A stretch of 64,000 bases of DNA from Bacillus subtilis (GCF_008764245.1 NZ_VTQV01000003.1:64249-128248), one strand, 5' to 3'; counted from the first letter of the stretch, positions 25,080 to 35,968 are shown. The notes: generated by a model from the letters alone, not told the origin. Program-made: numbers and translations.

Positions 25080-26543
25080 ATGAACTTAGAACAGATACGT
25101 ATCGCAGATCACAATAGGAAAAATACGATCATGGGCCTTGCCTGTGGGTTAATATTAGGAGTAGGCCTGATCGGGCAAATATTTATGGAAACTTATGTCG
25201 CAATCGTTTTATCGCTTGCCATTCCTTTGGTTCTACTGATTGGTTTGTTTTTCTTAAGTAAGCGGGTTGAAGGAATCAAACGGATTTTCCCTTATATCGT
25301 GATCACCTTAATTTCTGCTATGGTGCTGGGGACGATCTTGCTGGCTGGTGTAAGTATAGCCACAATTGCTTTATCCTTTCTAGTGCTGATATTTGCAAGT
25401 ATACCAGGTTCTTATGGTGTCTTTATTTATGGGTATTTGATTAGCTCAGTCGCGATGGGAATTTCTCAATTCCAGATGACTGATACGCAAACTGGGAATT
25501 TACTATTAATTCACTTTTTAGCTTCCGTCATGTTCGCAGCAACGGTTCATCAAAGTAGGAGTCTATCAAAGCAGTTGGAAGTGTTAGTAGCAGATGCCGA
25601 AGAGAAAATGAAATTGGAAGAAAACTTGGCAACGAAGTTAAATCAAGCATTCAACATGATTACCGTGAATTTACGACAAATACAAGAGAATTCCAATCAT
25701 TCTCTGGCTTCACAAAAGGAAATGCTGATCGCTTTGGAAGAAGTAAGTACGGGGAGTCAAAGTCAAGCTGACCATATTGTAGAAATCGCTGGGACGACAG
25801 AGGATACCAACGTTTCGGTCAAAAAAATGCAAGAGAATGTAAAGGTGCTAGTTGTAGAAGCGGATGCAGGTGGGGCAAAGGCAAGTGCAGGAATTGAAAA
25901 AATGAAGATGATGAAGGAACAATTCGATGCCTTTTCCCATTTTTTCAATGAGTTAATGGCCACCTTTCAGGACTTGACAGAAAAAATTGCGGAAACCAAT
26001 ACCTTTGCCGAATCGATTCGGGAAATTACCGTGCAAACCAATATGCTATCTTTAAATGCTTCCATAGAAGCAGCAAGAGCAGGGGAACATGGAAAAGGGT
26101 TTGCGGTTGTAGCCGAAGAAATTCGCAAGCTTGCTGGTTTAACGGACAACACTTTAGAAAAAATTGATGCTAATTTAGATGCTGTCAATCACTCGAATGA
26201 AATGGCTGTAACAAAATTACATGATGGGATGAAGCAACTTCATACTCAAGTTGAATTAACGAATGAATCCGATATCGCTTTTAAAGAAATTACGGGCGCC
26301 ATGAATGATTTACAAAGAAAACTGGAGCAACTTTTACAAGAAGTGGAAGTGGTTGCGGATAATAGTGAGACGATTCAAGCACACACCAATGACTTTGCCT
26401 CCATCGTGGAAGAAAGCACTGCAGCTGTGGAAGAACTGCATGCAACCTTGACACAGCTCAGTGATGAACAGGAAAAAATCACAGAGTATGTCCAACAAAC
26501 TTATAAGGAAGCCAGTGTGCTGGGAGAAAATTTCGTTCGCTAA
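25080..26543 (+). CDS. methyl-accepting chemotaxis protein, membrane type without HAMP
   Basis: This 487-residue chemoreceptor has an N-terminal block of about six membrane helices (residues 17-160) in place of the usual periplasmic sensor, then a cytoplasmic coiled-coil signalling domain. The hairpin tip reads '[20 protein letters not shown]' followed by '[14 protein letters not shown]' (about residues 318-351). It probably senses membrane or energy state rather than an external ligand. A sigma-D promoter lies upstream. A YjfB-type motility gene follows after 45 bases. Confidence 0.92.
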   Translation: MNLEQIRIADHNRKNTIMGLACGLILGVGLIGQIFMETYVAIVLSLAIPLVLLIGLFFLSKRVEGIKRIFPYIVITLISAMVLGTILLAGVSIATIALSFLVLIFASIPGSYGVFIYGYLISSVAMGISQFQMTDTQTGNLLLIHFLASVMFAATVHQSRSLSKQLEVLVADAEEKMKLEENLATKLNQAFNMITVNLRQIQENSNHSLASQKEMLIALEEVSTGSQSQADHIVEIAGTTEDTNVSVKKMQENVKVLVVEADAGGAKASAGIEKMKMMKEQFDAFSHFFNELMATFQDLTEKIAETNTFAESIREITVQTNMLSLNASIEAARAGEHGKGFAVVAEEIRKLAGLTDNTLEKIDANLDAVNHSNEMAVTKLHDGMKQLHTQVELTNESDIAFKEITGAMNDLQRKLEQLLQEVEVVADNSETIQAHTNDFASIVEESTAAVEELHATLTQLSDEQEKITEYVQQTYKEASVLGENFVR

Positions 26544-26588
26544 TGTCTTAGGTTAAAAAATATTAAAAGTTAGAAAGGAGGAGAGGAA

Positions 26589-26789
26589 GTGGATATTGCC
26601 GGCCTTTCAATGGCTTTGAATCAGACACAGCTTAAGCAACAGGCATCGATTTTGATCGCAAAAAAATCGATGGAAATGATGGGACAACAAGGAGAGGCAC
26701 TGAAAACATTGATGCAATCGACCAATGTTTCTGCCATTCAACATGTAGCTCAACCCCATTTAGGTGGAACTATTGACATTAGACGCTAA
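26589..26789 (+). CDS. YjfB family putative motility protein
   Basis: This 66-residue protein starts at GTG after the very strong site GAAAGGAGGAG. It has the family pattern: an N-terminal 'DIAGLSMALNQTQLKQQASI' helix, a central Met-rich helix, then 'HLGGTIDIRR'. Members are small, sigma-D-dependent and of unknown exact role in motility. Its place directly behind a sigma-D chemoreceptor gene fits. Confidence 0.82.
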   Translation: MDIAGLSMALNQTQLKQQASILIAKKSMEMMGQQGEALKTLMQSTNVSAIQHVAQPHLGGTIDIRR

Positions 26790-26800
26790 AAAGGACGTTC

Positions 26801-26851
26801 AAAAAAATGGAGAAGATTCGTAGTGATTCTACCAATCTCCTCCATTTTTTG
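26801..26851 (+). terminator. terminator of the chemoreceptor-yjfB operon
   Basis: The arms AAAAAATGGAG-AAGATT and AATCTCCTCCATTTTTT (one mismatch) run straight into the T-run. Confidence 0.8.
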
Positions 26852-27017
26852 TTGTAAAATAGTATCTTTGGTTTCAATGAAAATGAGTTGAACGTTGAAA
26901 AGTAAATAAGCTTATCGTATGATATATAGTGTTTATGTTATATGGAAAAATATGTATATTTAGTTTTACGTGTAAAAAATTCGCTGGTTCGAACATATAA
27001 ACATAGGAGTGTAAAGA

Positions 27018-27371
27018 ATGAGATTACAAGAGCTATCAAGATTTGATGTTTTACAATCACAATTCAAAGTCGATGATTTGGGAATCCCCACAGAAAAACA
27101 GGAATCATTGGACAGAATCTTTCATTTTTTATATGAGCATACAGATCTTCTATATTTATCCTTCATTCGCGAGGAAACCCTAATCCAATACATTCAATAT
27201 CATGCAGAAAAGCAATTTCACCTCATCTCTTTCTGCGAAGTCATAAAAGATCTTAAGTTCTTTACTTGGTTTTTAAAAAATAGTAAAGAAATTAACTGTA
27301 TCATAAATTTGGATCTTACCTTACTTCATGATAACTTGTGGAGGCAAATCACAAACCAAGTTAGTGAGTAA
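27018..27371 (+). CDS. hypothetical protein of 117 residues
   Basis: This is an unrecognised protein with good ribosome-binding site AGGAGTG and ATG start. It is aromatic-rich and probably globular and helical ('IFHFLYEHTDLLYLSFIREE'), with two Cys and no signal peptide or membrane segment. It stands alone between two chemoreceptor genes. No function can be assigned. Confidence 0.6.
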   Translation: MRLQELSRFDVLQSQFKVDDLGIPTEKQESLDRIFHFLYEHTDLLYLSFIREETLIQYIQYHAEKQFHLISFCEVIKDLKFFTWFLKNSKEINCIINLDLTLLHDNLWRQITNQVSE

Positions 27372-27666
27372 GAATGAATAGGCCGAATCAAAGTTTTCCC
27401 GGAAATTAGGGCAACAAGCATCAAGTTCATAACCTCACAAATGACAGAAATTCGGCTTTCCGACTTCGCTTTACTCGCGACATTTGCTTTAAATCATCCC
27501 CTTCATTGAATACTTACTTTCCTAGCGCTTTAAATCACCTTAGTTCATTTCACCTATTTAGTAAAGGATACGGATAGATTATTGTTGAACTTTGTCGATT
27601 TTTGTAGTATATTTCATGGTAATTGGTAAAAAAATCCTATGAGAAAAGACTTGAATATCGGCTGAT
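27372..27666. other. intergenic, nothing recognisable
   Basis: AT-rich sequence upstream of a chemoreceptor gene. GAAA-N14-GGCTGATA near 27640-27668 is only a weak sigma-D resemblance. No gene or repeat is seen. Confidence 0.35.
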
Positions 27667-27709
27667 AGGCCCCGGTAGAATGGTCATGAAAAGGGGGCTG
27701 TTTTTTTTG
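27667..27709 (+). terminator. terminator-like hairpin in a leader region
   Basis: GGCCCC pairs with GGGG-GCT across about 20 bases, followed by TTTTTTTT. There is no complete gene just upstream, so it ends a short transcript or acts within the leader of the next gene. Confidence 0.5.
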
Positions 27710-27822
27710 TGATTTTTATAAATAAAATCACAACCAATGTTAAGGAGGGGCCTAATGTGAAATTGTACACAATGTAAAAATGGAATGGAACTTAGAAATT
27801 TATAAAATGAGGTGACTGAGTT

Positions 27823-29517
27823 TTGAAAAGTATGATTAAATTCAAAAGTATAAAAGCGAAAATGCTTTTCGGTTTTTCTTTGATTATTATTCTATTAGTC
27901 TGTTTCGGGATATATAACTTCTATTCCGTCAAATCGACAAATCAAAACACAAGTAAAATTTTAGACGAAGAAATGAAAATATTGATTGCTGATGAACAAT
28001 TAGCCACCGTAATGGCTAATCGAATCGCTACTGTTCGTGGATATGTGTTATTAGGGGATCAAGATTTTAAAGAAAGCTTCGATTTATACACGGAAAAAGG
28101 GAGGGAATATGAAGAAATAATCAAAGGAGAAGGTGGAACGGAAGAATTTGAGGATCTTGTGAAACGAACAAACGAATGGCAAAACTTTATTTTGACCAAT
28201 GTTTTTAGTGAATATGATAAAGGTAACGAAGAAATGGCGAAAGAAAATCTCTCTGAAGCGGCTGTTGTTGCAAGGGAAATTATGGCTGGTTATGAGGAGT
28301 TGGCAGCAAATCGAGAAAACCAAATAAAAGAAAATGGAAAGAGCATTATGACAAACGGAGAAAGAAATTTAGTTGTATCTATGGCTGTGATTATTCTAAT
28401 TACATTCGTCAGCATTGCTGTAGCATTGATTACTTCCCACCTCATTGCAAAACCAATTAAAGAAGTAAAGGAAAGGATGAAATCAATCGCGGCCGGTAAT
28501 CTTAACCACGACCCTTTAATCCTACATTCAAATGATGAAGTAGGTCAGCTTGTGCAAGCGGCAAATGAAATGCAACAAAGCAACCGTGATTTACTTATCA
28601 AGATTAATGCCGTCTCGGAAAGCGTGACAAGCCAAAGTGAAGAATTAACACAATCAGCGAATGAAGTGAAAGAAGGATCTCAACAAATTGCTTCAACAAT
28701 GCAAGAACTCGCAATCGGGTCGGAAACTCAGGCTACAAATGCAAGTGATCTTGCCTCTGGTATGTCCACATTTTCAGCTGTTGTGAATGAAGCAAATGCA
28801 AATGGAAAGCAAATAGAACGAGTCTCCAAAGAAGTCCTGAAAATGACTGAAAATGGCACGCAATTAATGGATTCCTCTAATCAGCAAATGAAAAAGATTG
28901 ATCAAATTGTCCATAACGCAGTTCAAAAAGTGGATGGATTAGATATAAAATCACAAGAAATCGCAAAACTCGTTTCAGTTATTGAAGATATTGCTGCACA
29001 AACTAATTTATTGGCACTGAATGCCGCGATTGAAGCGGCACGAGCAGGAGAGCAGGGAAAAGGTTTTGCAGTGGTAGCAGCAGAAGTAAAAAAACTTGCT
29101 GAACAAGTTGCTAATTCTGTTGGAGATATTACAAGTTTTGTAGAGGATATTTTAAATGAAACAAAAATAGTCAAGACTTCCCTTAATAAAGGATATGAAG
29201 AAGTGGAGTTGGGAACGAAGCAAATCAATTCGACAAGTGAAACATTTGCTGAAATCAATCATACTGTTATGGGAATGGTGGATCGAATAAAGGTGGTTTC
29301 AGATAATTTAGCTACCATTACATCAATTAGTGAAAAAATGAATCACTCTATTGGCGATATCGCAGCCATTTCAGAGGAATCAGCTGCAGGTGTGGAGCAA
29401 ACGTCAGCATCCTCCCAACAAATTAGTAGCTCGATGGACGAGGTTGCAAACAGCTCTGAAGAATTGGAAATAATGGCAGAGGATCTAAATAAATTAGTGA
29501 AACAGTTTCGTTTATGA
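27823..29517 (+). CDS. methyl-accepting chemotaxis protein with 4HB sensor and HAMP
   Basis: This 564-residue chemoreceptor has a first membrane helix (about residues 13-33), an external four-helix-bundle sensor (about 35-180), a second helix (about 186-208), a HAMP linker ('[20 protein letters not shown]') and a long signalling coil. The tip is '[20 protein letters not shown]' followed by '[20 protein letters not shown]' (about residues 388-427). It starts at TTG (27823) after GAGGTGA. The ligand is unknown. Confidence 0.93.
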   Translation: MKSMIKFKSIKAKMLFGFSLIIILLVCFGIYNFYSVKSTNQNTSKILDEEMKILIADEQLATVMANRIATVRGYVLLGDQDFKESFDLYTEKGREYEEIIKGEGGTEEFEDLVKRTNEWQNFILTNVFSEYDKGNEEMAKENLSEAAVVAREIMAGYEELAANRENQIKENGKSIMTNGERNLVVSMAVIILITFVSIAVALITSHLIAKPIKEVKERMKSIAAGNLNHDPLILHSNDEVGQLVQAANEMQQSNRDLLIKINAVSESVTSQSEELTQSANEVKEGSQQIASTMQELAIGSETQATNASDLASGMSTFSAVVNEANANGKQIERVSKEVLKMTENGTQLMDSSNQQMKKIDQIVHNAVQKVDGLDIKSQEIAKLVSVIEDIAAQTNLLALNAAIEAARAGEQGKGFAVVAAEVKKLAEQVANSVGDITSFVEDILNETKIVKTSLNKGYEEVELGTKQINSTSETFAEINHTVMGMVDRIKVVSDNLATITSISEKMNHSIGDIAAISEESAAGVEQTSASSQQISSSMDEVANSSEELEIMAEDLNKLVKQFRL

Positions 29518-29584
29518 TAGGAGAAAGTGTTTGGTAAGAGGTGCCTTATTTTAGTTGAAGATATTACAAATGTACAATTAAAAA

Positions 29585-29626
29585 AGGGCAATTCAATCTA
29601 TTATTTTGTAATGATTGAATTGCCCT
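29585..29626. terminator. bidirectional terminator
   Basis: A perfect 13-bp stem GGGCAATTCAATC/GATTGAATTGCCC. The T-run is better on the minus strand (TTTTT), serving the Nudix gene; it may also end the chemoreceptor transcript. Confidence 0.8.
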
Positions 29627-29639
29627 CATCGCTTATAAA

Positions 29640-29785
29640 GGATGTTCAAAAAGTCCGGTAAAAATGACACTGCGAATTTCTTCGTTGGCTTGTTTCTGTG
29701 CTGCTCATGTATCTAAATGCATACATTCCGCTGCTCGAAACTGCGCCGCCTCGAACTTCTTGGTCCTTTTTATCCTCCTTTTTGA
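29640..29785. repeat. dispersed-type repeat with inverted ends
   Basis: The ends read GGATGTTCAAAAAGT and, on the opposite strand, GTGCGTGTTCAAAAAGGAGGA, sharing TGTTCAAAAAG as an inverted repeat. The interior is GC-richer than its surroundings. A related end (AGTGCGTGTTCAAAA) occurs at 49631. It lies between the Nudix stop codon and its terminator. I believe similar sequences recur in Bacillus genomes, but that is from memory. Confidence 0.55.
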
Positions 29786-29793
29786 ACACGCAC

Positions 29794-30249
29794 TTATATG
29801 CGATTAAGATAATCCTGAATGGCTTTTCGATGACTGCCGACCATATTATTAGGTAGTTGATGGAGGGGGAAATACTTTATTTGCAAGGACTCGTCGTCAT
29901 GGACTTGAGGCTTTCCCTGAACGATATCCTTTGTCATATATACGATTGTTACGACATAAAACTCATCTCCATTTTGTGCTTTGACGTAATGGTTTTTCCC
30001 AGAGGAAACGCTAATCAGTTCTAAATCCCCAATCGTGAGTCCTGTTTCTTCCCAAACCTCTCTCCGTGCACATTCTTCTGTAGATTCGCCTAATTCCATT
30101 AACCCGCCAGGCAATCCCCAAACACCATACGGATATTTGCGCCGCTGTAAAAGAACATTATTTTGCTTATTCAACACGATCACAACAGAGCCTGTGAGTA
30201 TTAATGGCCGATGTCCCACTATTTTTCTTAAATCCTCGACATACCCCAT
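29794..30249 (-). CDS. Nudix hydrolase
   Basis: This 151-residue protein has a complete Nudix box: 'GGLMELGESTEECARREVWE' followed by 'ETGL' (about residues 45-68), the Mg-binding loop that cleaves nucleoside diphosphates linked to another group. 'RRKYPYGVWGLPGG' before it is typical of MutT/ADP-ribose-type members. The substrate cannot be told. It is a single gene on the minus strand. Confidence 0.9.
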   Translation of the reverse strand: MGYVEDLRKIVGHRPLILTGSVVIVLNKQNNVLLQRRKYPYGVWGLPGGLMELGESTEECARREVWEETGLTIGDLELISVSSGKNHYVKAQNGDEFYVVTIVYMTKDIVQGKPQVHDDESLQIKYFPLHQLPNNMVGSHRKAIQDYLNRI

Positions 30250-30556
30250 ATCTATTTCATTCCTTTCGAACAGGTTAGCTTATTCTTATTATATCGCTTA
30301 CACCATAAACTTTCTTTAGGTGTTTGGCTGATTCTTAATTAACCGATCGATTTTGAAAAGAAAGGTAAACGTTATTACTTTTTTATGTAAAATGGATTAC
30401 ACTTGTCTAAAAGGAGATGTAAGGAATGTTTAATGATAGCGTTATCATCCGCGGAGTTTTCATATTTAGGAGCATAATAGACAATTCCCGTTCATTCATC
30501 ATGAAAAAACAGGCAAGAAACCGTGATTAGACAACAACGAAATGTGAGGAAGTGCG
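30250..30556. other. control region upstream of a YesM-type kinase gene
   Basis: This holds the divergent promoters. A strong AAGGAG site (30411-30417) precedes an 18-codon frame from ATG 30426 to a TAG at about 30480, possibly a leader peptide or a remnant. No known riboswitch is seen. Confidence 0.35.
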
Positions 30557-32359
30557 ATGATATTTTTATCGATTAAAAAGATGCTAAATGATATGAAGCT
30601 GCGAAATAAGTTATTTTTTTCCTTTGTACTCGTTGTTTTTGTACCAGTTTTAATCGTAGGGGGTTTCCTAACAAACGAACTAAAGCAATTGGCTCTTACA
30701 GACGCTGTCAAACAAGAGACGGCTAATCTTGATCGTGTCAAAAAAAGAACCTTGGAAACATTGAAAATCCCATTGTATTTATCGAATAATATTTTATATG
30801 ATCAGCGATTAAAGGAAATTGTCAATACAGAATATCAGTATACGTATGATGTCGTAGCAGCCTATAAAAACTATTCCACCTTTGATCACTATTTAAATAC
30901 ATACACCCATGAAATTTCCAGTATTCGTTTTTATATGGAAAATCCTACTCTATTAAACAACTGGCAAATCATTCCGTCCTCTGAACAAGTAAGCCAATCT
31001 GCTTGGTATATCAATGGAAAAAAGGGCAAAGGATTGGCTTCTTGGACATATATAGAAGATGAAACGAAACAAAATAGAAAATATCTCAGTTTCGTTCGAC
31101 GGATTGATTTTTTAGACTTTAAAACATATGGAATGTTGGTTATAACCGTCAATACGGATCATTTAAATTTGATATTATCACAGGAATCATCCCCCATGAT
31201 GATCATCGATGATAAAAATAATATTATTGCAACGAATGATCCTGAGTTTACAACAAAATCCTTTAGTAAAATGATTGAATCCAAACAAATGCTAGAAGAG
31301 CAAATAGGAGCGTTCCGTGGAAAGGTGAATGGAGAACCATCCTATATTTTTTTAGAAGAGATACACCCGGATCATAGTTCGAATGGACTGAAGGTTGTTT
31401 CTGTTATCCCGAACCAAGAGATCGTCGAAAATGCCAATCGATTCGGCAGAATGGGGCTGTTCGTTGTCACCATTAGCGTGATTATTGCTTTATGTTTAAT
31501 CTACTATTTCTCCAAATGGTTATCACAGCGAATATTGATTTTGAGCGAACAGATTCATGAAGTGGGTAAGGGAAATTTTGATCATGCGATATTGGTAGAT
31601 GGAAAAGACGAAATCGGCCAACTCTCTAAACAATTAAATGCTATGGCGACGAATACGAAACAACTCCTCCGAGAGATAGAAGAATCGAATAAACAGAAAA
31701 GTTTGCTGGAACAAAAACAAAATCATATCAAGTTTAAAATGATGGCCAGTCAGATTAATCCGCATTTTTTATTTAATGCACTTGAATCGATACGAATGAG
31801 GGCTAGTTTGAATGGCGAAAGGGAAATCGCCCAAGTTGTGAAATTACTTGGAAAATTGATGCGCAATAGTATTGAAGTTGGGACAAGTAAAGTCAAGCTA
31901 AGCAGTGAAATTGGCGTGATCCAATCCTATCTTGAAATTCAGAAATTCCGCTATAGGGAGCGAATTGATTACGAGCTTCATATTGATCCACGAACGAATG
32001 ACTTGAAAATACCACCATTCATTATTCAGCCACTTGTTGAGAACGCAGTTGTTCATGGAATTGAAGATGTAGCTAAAGGGGGAGTGATATCAGTCATCAG
32101 CAAATGGACTTCCACTGGAATCTATATTGCAGTCACGGATAGTGGTAAAGGGATTAGTGAGGATAAATTGAAAGAAATCAAACAAATGTTAGCGGAGCAT
32201 GAGGAAAAAGAAGGTATTCGCATTGGTCTGCGAAACGTACATCAACGATTACAACTAACGTATAGTCATTCAGCTGGTTTGACAATTGAAAGTGTATTAG
32301 GGAAAGGGACGACAATATCATTTTTAATCCCGATTGAAGGGGGGAATGGAATTGTTTAA
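30557..32359 (+). CDS. sensor histidine kinase, YesM type
   Basis: This 600-residue membrane kinase has helices at about residues 17-38 and 297-318 flanking an external Cache-like sensor, then HAMP, then the His_kinase domain with 'QINPHFLFNALESIRMRA' (phospho-His about residue 403) and a C-terminal ATPase ('PLVENAVVHGIE', 'DSGKGI', 'GIGLRNVHQRL'-like). It overlaps the response regulator gene and precedes an LplBC-type transporter, the standard layout for two-component control of oligosaccharide uptake in Bacillales. Confidence 0.93.
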   Translation: MIFLSIKKMLNDMKLRNKLFFSFVLVVFVPVLIVGGFLTNELKQLALTDAVKQETANLDRVKKRTLETLKIPLYLSNNILYDQRLKEIVNTEYQYTYDVVAAYKNYSTFDHYLNTYTHEISSIRFYMENPTLLNNWQIIPSSEQVSQSAWYINGKKGKGLASWTYIEDETKQNRKYLSFVRRIDFLDFKTYGMLVITVNTDHLNLILSQESSPMMIIDDKNNIIATNDPEFTTKSFSKMIESKQMLEEQIGAFRGKVNGEPSYIFLEEIHPDHSSNGLKVVSVIPNQEIVENANRFGRMGLFVVTISVIIALCLIYYFSKWLSQRILILSEQIHEVGKGNFDHAILVDGKDEIGQLSKQLNAMATNTKQLLREIEESNKQKSLLEQKQNHIKFKMMASQINPHFLFNALESIRMRASLNGEREIAQVVKLLGKLMRNSIEVGTSKVKLSSEIGVIQSYLEIQKFRYRERIDYELHIDPRTNDLKIPPFIIQPLVENAVVHGIEDVAKGGVISVISKWTSTGIYIAVTDSGKGISEDKLKEIKQMLAEHEEKEGIRIGLRNVHQRLQLTYSHSAGLTIESVLGKGTTISFLIPIEGGNGIV

Positions 32360-33869
32360 AGTATTGATTGTCGATGATGAGCCAACCATTCGAGAAGGTT
32401 TGGCGGCTCTTATTCCGTGGGAAGAATATATGATTAGCCAGGTAGAAACGGCAGAAAATGGTGTAGAGGCGCTCCATAAGCATGAAAGGTTGGTACCCGA
32501 TCTTATGATTGTCGATATCAAAATGCCTGGAATGACAGGAATTGAATTAATGGAAAGAATAAGAAAAAGGGATCCATCCGTTGCTTTTATGATCTTAAGT
32601 GGGTATGCAGAATTTGAATACGCGAAGCGGGCTATTTCTTTTGGTGTAGAGGGCTATTTATTAAAACCAATCGTAGAAGAAGAGTTGATGGACTATTTAG
32701 ATAAACTAGAGTTGAAATGGAAGCAAGAACGCGACTATAGACAGATGAAAGATAAGTTAGAAGCTGAAAACAAAGAGAGGATGCTAGAAAGCCTCTTAAG
32801 AGGGAATGTAGATGCGCAGGTGACTGAATTTTTCCGGAAACTGGGATGGTCTCATTATCGTCTTCTATTCATTACTTTAGACAACGATCTAGAGTTATCA
32901 AATAGAAAACAACAATTAAAAGCCTATTTTAAAAAGGATGATTCCGTGATTGTATGTACTCATCAACGACGTTTAGTCATTGCATCGAATGGGCAGTTTT
33001 TTCTTTCCCATCAACCGAATGTTATATATGAAAAGCTCCAAAGGTTGTTTCCCATGTCAGAGCCATTTGCTGCGGCATTGACTGATCCTGTTGAAAGGAT
33101 AGAAGAATTGCCTACAGTCTATCAAATAGCTGAGCAACTGCTTGCCAATAAATTTTTTTACGATGAACAACAAATCTTAACTTCACAATCAAAACCGATT
33201 TTTTCAGTCAAAGGAAATAAAAAAGAGCAAGGAAAATCTTCGGAAACGCAAATGGAGAAATTAATTTACATGATTGAGTTAGGAGATCAGCAGGCTGTTA
33301 AAGATATTTGTCTAGAAATGGGAGAGCAGTGGACACAAGAAAATCCAATTGAAGAATCGATCAAAAAGAATTATATTCATTTGGTTTCCACTCTGATCAA
33401 TAAATGGATGTCGGATTATAAAGAACTCACAAACCTAATGGAAAAAGTAATGGAAATTGAAAAGCAACCCACTATCGGCCGACTCTTGATTCATGTCAAT
33501 TCTATATTGGTAGAAATCATGGAACAGATCGATCGGGAAGATTCTGACTTGATTGTGAAAAAAATGATTCACTTAATTGAAAGACACTTTCATTCCAATA
33601 TTAAACTTGACACTCTAGCAGAAACACTTCACTATCATCGGGGCTATTTAGGCCAATTATTTAAAGATTCCACAGGCCAATATTTTAATACGTATTTAGA
33701 TAAAGTGAGGATTGAAAACAGTAAAAAATTATTATTACAGGATTTAAAGGTTTATCAAGTAGCCGAAAGAATTGGCTATGCCAATGTTGATTATTTTCAT
33801 AGTAAATTTAAGAAGTATGTTGGGATTTCACCGTCAGAATATCGAAAAAAGAAGGCGATAGAGAAATAA
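32346..33869 (+). CDS. response regulator with AraC DNA-binding domain, YesN type
   Basis: The protein is about 507 residues. The N-terminal receiver ('VLIVDDEPTIREGL', phospho-Asp in 'DLMIVDIKMPGMTG') is followed by a middle region, and a C-terminal AraC helix-turn-helix pair ('LAETLHYHRGYLGQLFKDST', 'VAERIGYANVDYFHSKFKKY') spans about residues 405-500. The ATG at 32346 sits almost on the AAGGGGGG site, so the TTG at 32352 may be the true start. It probably activates the transporter genes starting at 34011. Confidence 0.92.
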   Translation: MELFKVLIVDDEPTIREGLAALIPWEEYMISQVETAENGVEALHKHERLVPDLMIVDIKMPGMTGIELMERIRKRDPSVAFMILSGYAEFEYAKRAISFGVEGYLLKPIVEEELMDYLDKLELKWKQERDYRQMKDKLEAENKERMLESLLRGNVDAQVTEFFRKLGWSHYRLLFITLDNDLELSNRKQQLKAYFKKDDSVIVCTHQRRLVIASNGQFFLSHQPNVIYEKLQRLFPMSEPFAAALTDPVERIEELPTVYQIAEQLLANKFFYDEQQILTSQSKPIFSVKGNKKEQGKSSETQMEKLIYMIELGDQQAVKDICLEMGEQWTQENPIEESIKKNYIHLVSTLINKWMSDYKELTNLMEKVMEIEKQPTIGRLLIHVNSILVEIMEQIDREDSDLIVKKMIHLIERHFHSNIKLDTLAETLHYHRGYLGQLFKDSTGQYFNTYLDKVRIENSKKLLLQDLKVYQVAERIGYANVDYFHSKFKKYVGISPSEYRKKKAIEK

Positions 33870-34010
33870 TCATTTGCGGATGGTTATTTCTCTTTTCTTT
33901 TTCTCCGCAAAATCGATCTTACATTTTTATATGATTTTTACTTTAATTATGGTGGTATTTTTCGCTTTACTTACACGTTAAAATGAAGTTACCGATTAGG
34001 AGGGGGTTAG

Positions 34011-34982
34011 ATGGAGAGGGTAAAGGGGAAAGCGCATTCGAATATCAGTCCTAAAAAGCCAAAAACAAAAAGCCAACATTTCTGGAAGACGTTTTATTCG
34101 CAAAAAATATTATATATGATGTCATTGCCCTTCGTTTTATGGGTATTTGTGTTTAATTATCTCCCTGTATGGGGATGGACAATGGCTTTTCAAAACTTTC
34201 GGCCTGGTCGTTCTTTTTTCGAACAAGAATGGGTGGGACTGAAACATTTTATTGCTTTATTAAGTGATGAACGATTTTATTTAGCGCTAAGAAATACATT
34301 AGCAATGAGTTTACTCGGTTTGACGATTGGGTTTGTTGTTCCGATTATATTTGCCGTTTTGTTAAATGAGGTCCGCCATAGTCTATTTAAGCGCACCGTC
34401 CAAACGATTACGTATTTACCTCACTTTGTTTCATGGGTTGTGGTAGCCGGAATTGTGACAAAAATGCTCTCAACAGATGGTGGGATCGTGAATGATCTGC
34501 TTTTAAAATTTGGCTTTATTGATAAACCCTTCCAATTTATGGCAGAAGGATCATGGTTTTGGGGGATCGTGACAGCAGCGGATTTATGGAAGGAGATGGG
34601 GTGGAACGCAATTATCTTTTTGGCGGCGATTGCCGGTCTTGATTCCCAACTTTATGAAGCAGCAAAAGTGGATGGCGCAAGCAGATTAAGGCAAATGTGG
34701 CATATTACTTTACCGGGAATTCGCCCGACCATTTTAGTGGTGTTGATATTGAATATAGGGCATTTAGTCAGTATTGGCTTTGAAAAACAAATGCTGTTAG
34801 GGAATTCGCTCGTTGTGGATTATTCCGAAGTGCTAGAATTGTATGCGCTTAATTATGGGATTGGGTTAGGCCAATTTTCTTATGGCACAGCCATCGGGAT
34901 CTTCAATTCGGTTGTAAGTATTTTCCTGTTATTCCTTGCGAACGGCATATTTAAGCGCTACTCCAATCAAAGTGTTATGTAG
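34011..34982 (+). CDS. sugar ABC transporter permease, LplB type
   Basis: This 323-residue permease has six helices and an intact EAA loop ('LYEAAKVDGASRLRQMWHIT', about residues 216-235). It is a full-length paralogue of the permease at 13483, sharing 'NYLPVWGWTMAFQNF'-type and 'TYLPHFVSWVVV' segments. It imports an oligosaccharide with the permease and lipoprotein downstream. No ATPase gene is nearby, as is usual for systems using a shared MsmX-like ATPase. Confidence 0.93.
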   Translation: MERVKGKAHSNISPKKPKTKSQHFWKTFYSQKILYMMSLPFVLWVFVFNYLPVWGWTMAFQNFRPGRSFFEQEWVGLKHFIALLSDERFYLALRNTLAMSLLGLTIGFVVPIIFAVLLNEVRHSLFKRTVQTITYLPHFVSWVVVAGIVTKMLSTDGGIVNDLLLKFGFIDKPFQFMAEGSWFWGIVTAADLWKEMGWNAIIFLAAIAGLDSQLYEAAKVDGASRLRQMWHITLPGIRPTILVVLILNIGHLVSIGFEKQMLLGNSLVVDYSEVLELYALNYGIGLGQFSYGTAIGIFNSVVSIFLLFLANGIFKRYSNQSVM

Positions 34983-34994
34983 GGAGGGAAGTTC

Positions 34995-35909
34995 ATGGCA
35001 ACAAAAAGAATGTTAAATAAATCAACGTATAAGGATTATCTATTCGATATTCTCAACTATACATTTTTAATCATTGTAATGGTTGTAACTCTATACCCCT
35101 TTTTAAATGTTTTGGCGATTTCTCTAAATGAATCAACCGATACAATTCGGGGTGGGATTTATATATGGCCACGAGAATTTACATTTAATAATTATTTAGA
35201 AATCGCTAAATACGACAACTTAGTAACGGGTTTTGGTAATTCTGTGCTCCGTACAGTCGTAGGAACCTTATTGGGAGTATTTATCCAAGCGATGGTTGCT
35301 TTTACATTAAGTCGAACTGATTTTCAGGGAAGACGGTTCGTTTCAACTGTGATTGTTTTAACGATGTATTTTTCGGGAGGGTTAATTCCTGGATATATGT
35401 TAATCCGTGATTTACAGCTTATGAATACATTTTGGGTGTATATTTTGCCCGGATTAGTCAGTGCTTTCAATATCATTATCATTCGATCGTTTATGGATGG
35501 ATTACCATTTTCTCTCCAGGAATCGGCGAAAATGGATGGGGCTAATGACTTTACGATTTTTTATCGAATTATTTTACCCTTATGTAAACCGGTTTTAGCG
35601 ACCATTGCGTTATTTGTTGCGGTAGGGCAATGGAATAGTTGGTTTGATACGTATTTATATAACAGCATGAATGAAAATTTAACGACACTGCAATATGAAT
35701 TGATGAAAATTCTTGAAAATACTACGATGGGTGGAAATATGGATGCCAATCAAATGCGTCCCAATGCGGCTCAACAATCGCAAATGGTGTCACCGGATTC
35801 AATTAAAATGGCGATTACGATGGTCACCGTGATTCCGATTGTGTTGGTGTACCCATTTTTACAACGCTATTTTATCCAAGGCATGACATTAGGAGCCGTT
35901 AAGCAGTGA
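34995..35909 (+). CDS. carbohydrate ABC transporter permease, LplC/YtcP type
   Basis: This 304-residue second permease is complete, unlike its truncated counterpart at 14458. 'MYFSGGLIPGYMLIRDLQLM' and the EAA loop 'LQESAKMDGANDFTIFYRII' are both present. It lies 12 bases after the first permease with ribosome-binding site GGGAGGG. The cytoplasmic loop 'QMRPNAAQQSQMVSPDSIKM' near the C-terminus is characteristic of the YtcP group. Confidence 0.93.
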   Translation: MATKRMLNKSTYKDYLFDILNYTFLIIVMVVTLYPFLNVLAISLNESTDTIRGGIYIWPREFTFNNYLEIAKYDNLVTGFGNSVLRTVVGTLLGVFIQAMVAFTLSRTDFQGRRFVSTVIVLTMYFSGGLIPGYMLIRDLQLMNTFWVYILPGLVSAFNIIIIRSFMDGLPFSLQESAKMDGANDFTIFYRIILPLCKPVLATIALFVAVGQWNSWFDTYLYNSMNENLTTLQYELMKILENTTMGGNMDANQMRPNAAQQSQMVSPDSIKMAITMVTVIPIVLVYPFLQRYFIQGMTLGAVKQ

Positions 35910-35968
35910 TGAATTTTGGTAAAAACAGATTTATCTGTTGATACAAAATAAAAGGGGAGGAAAAAGGG

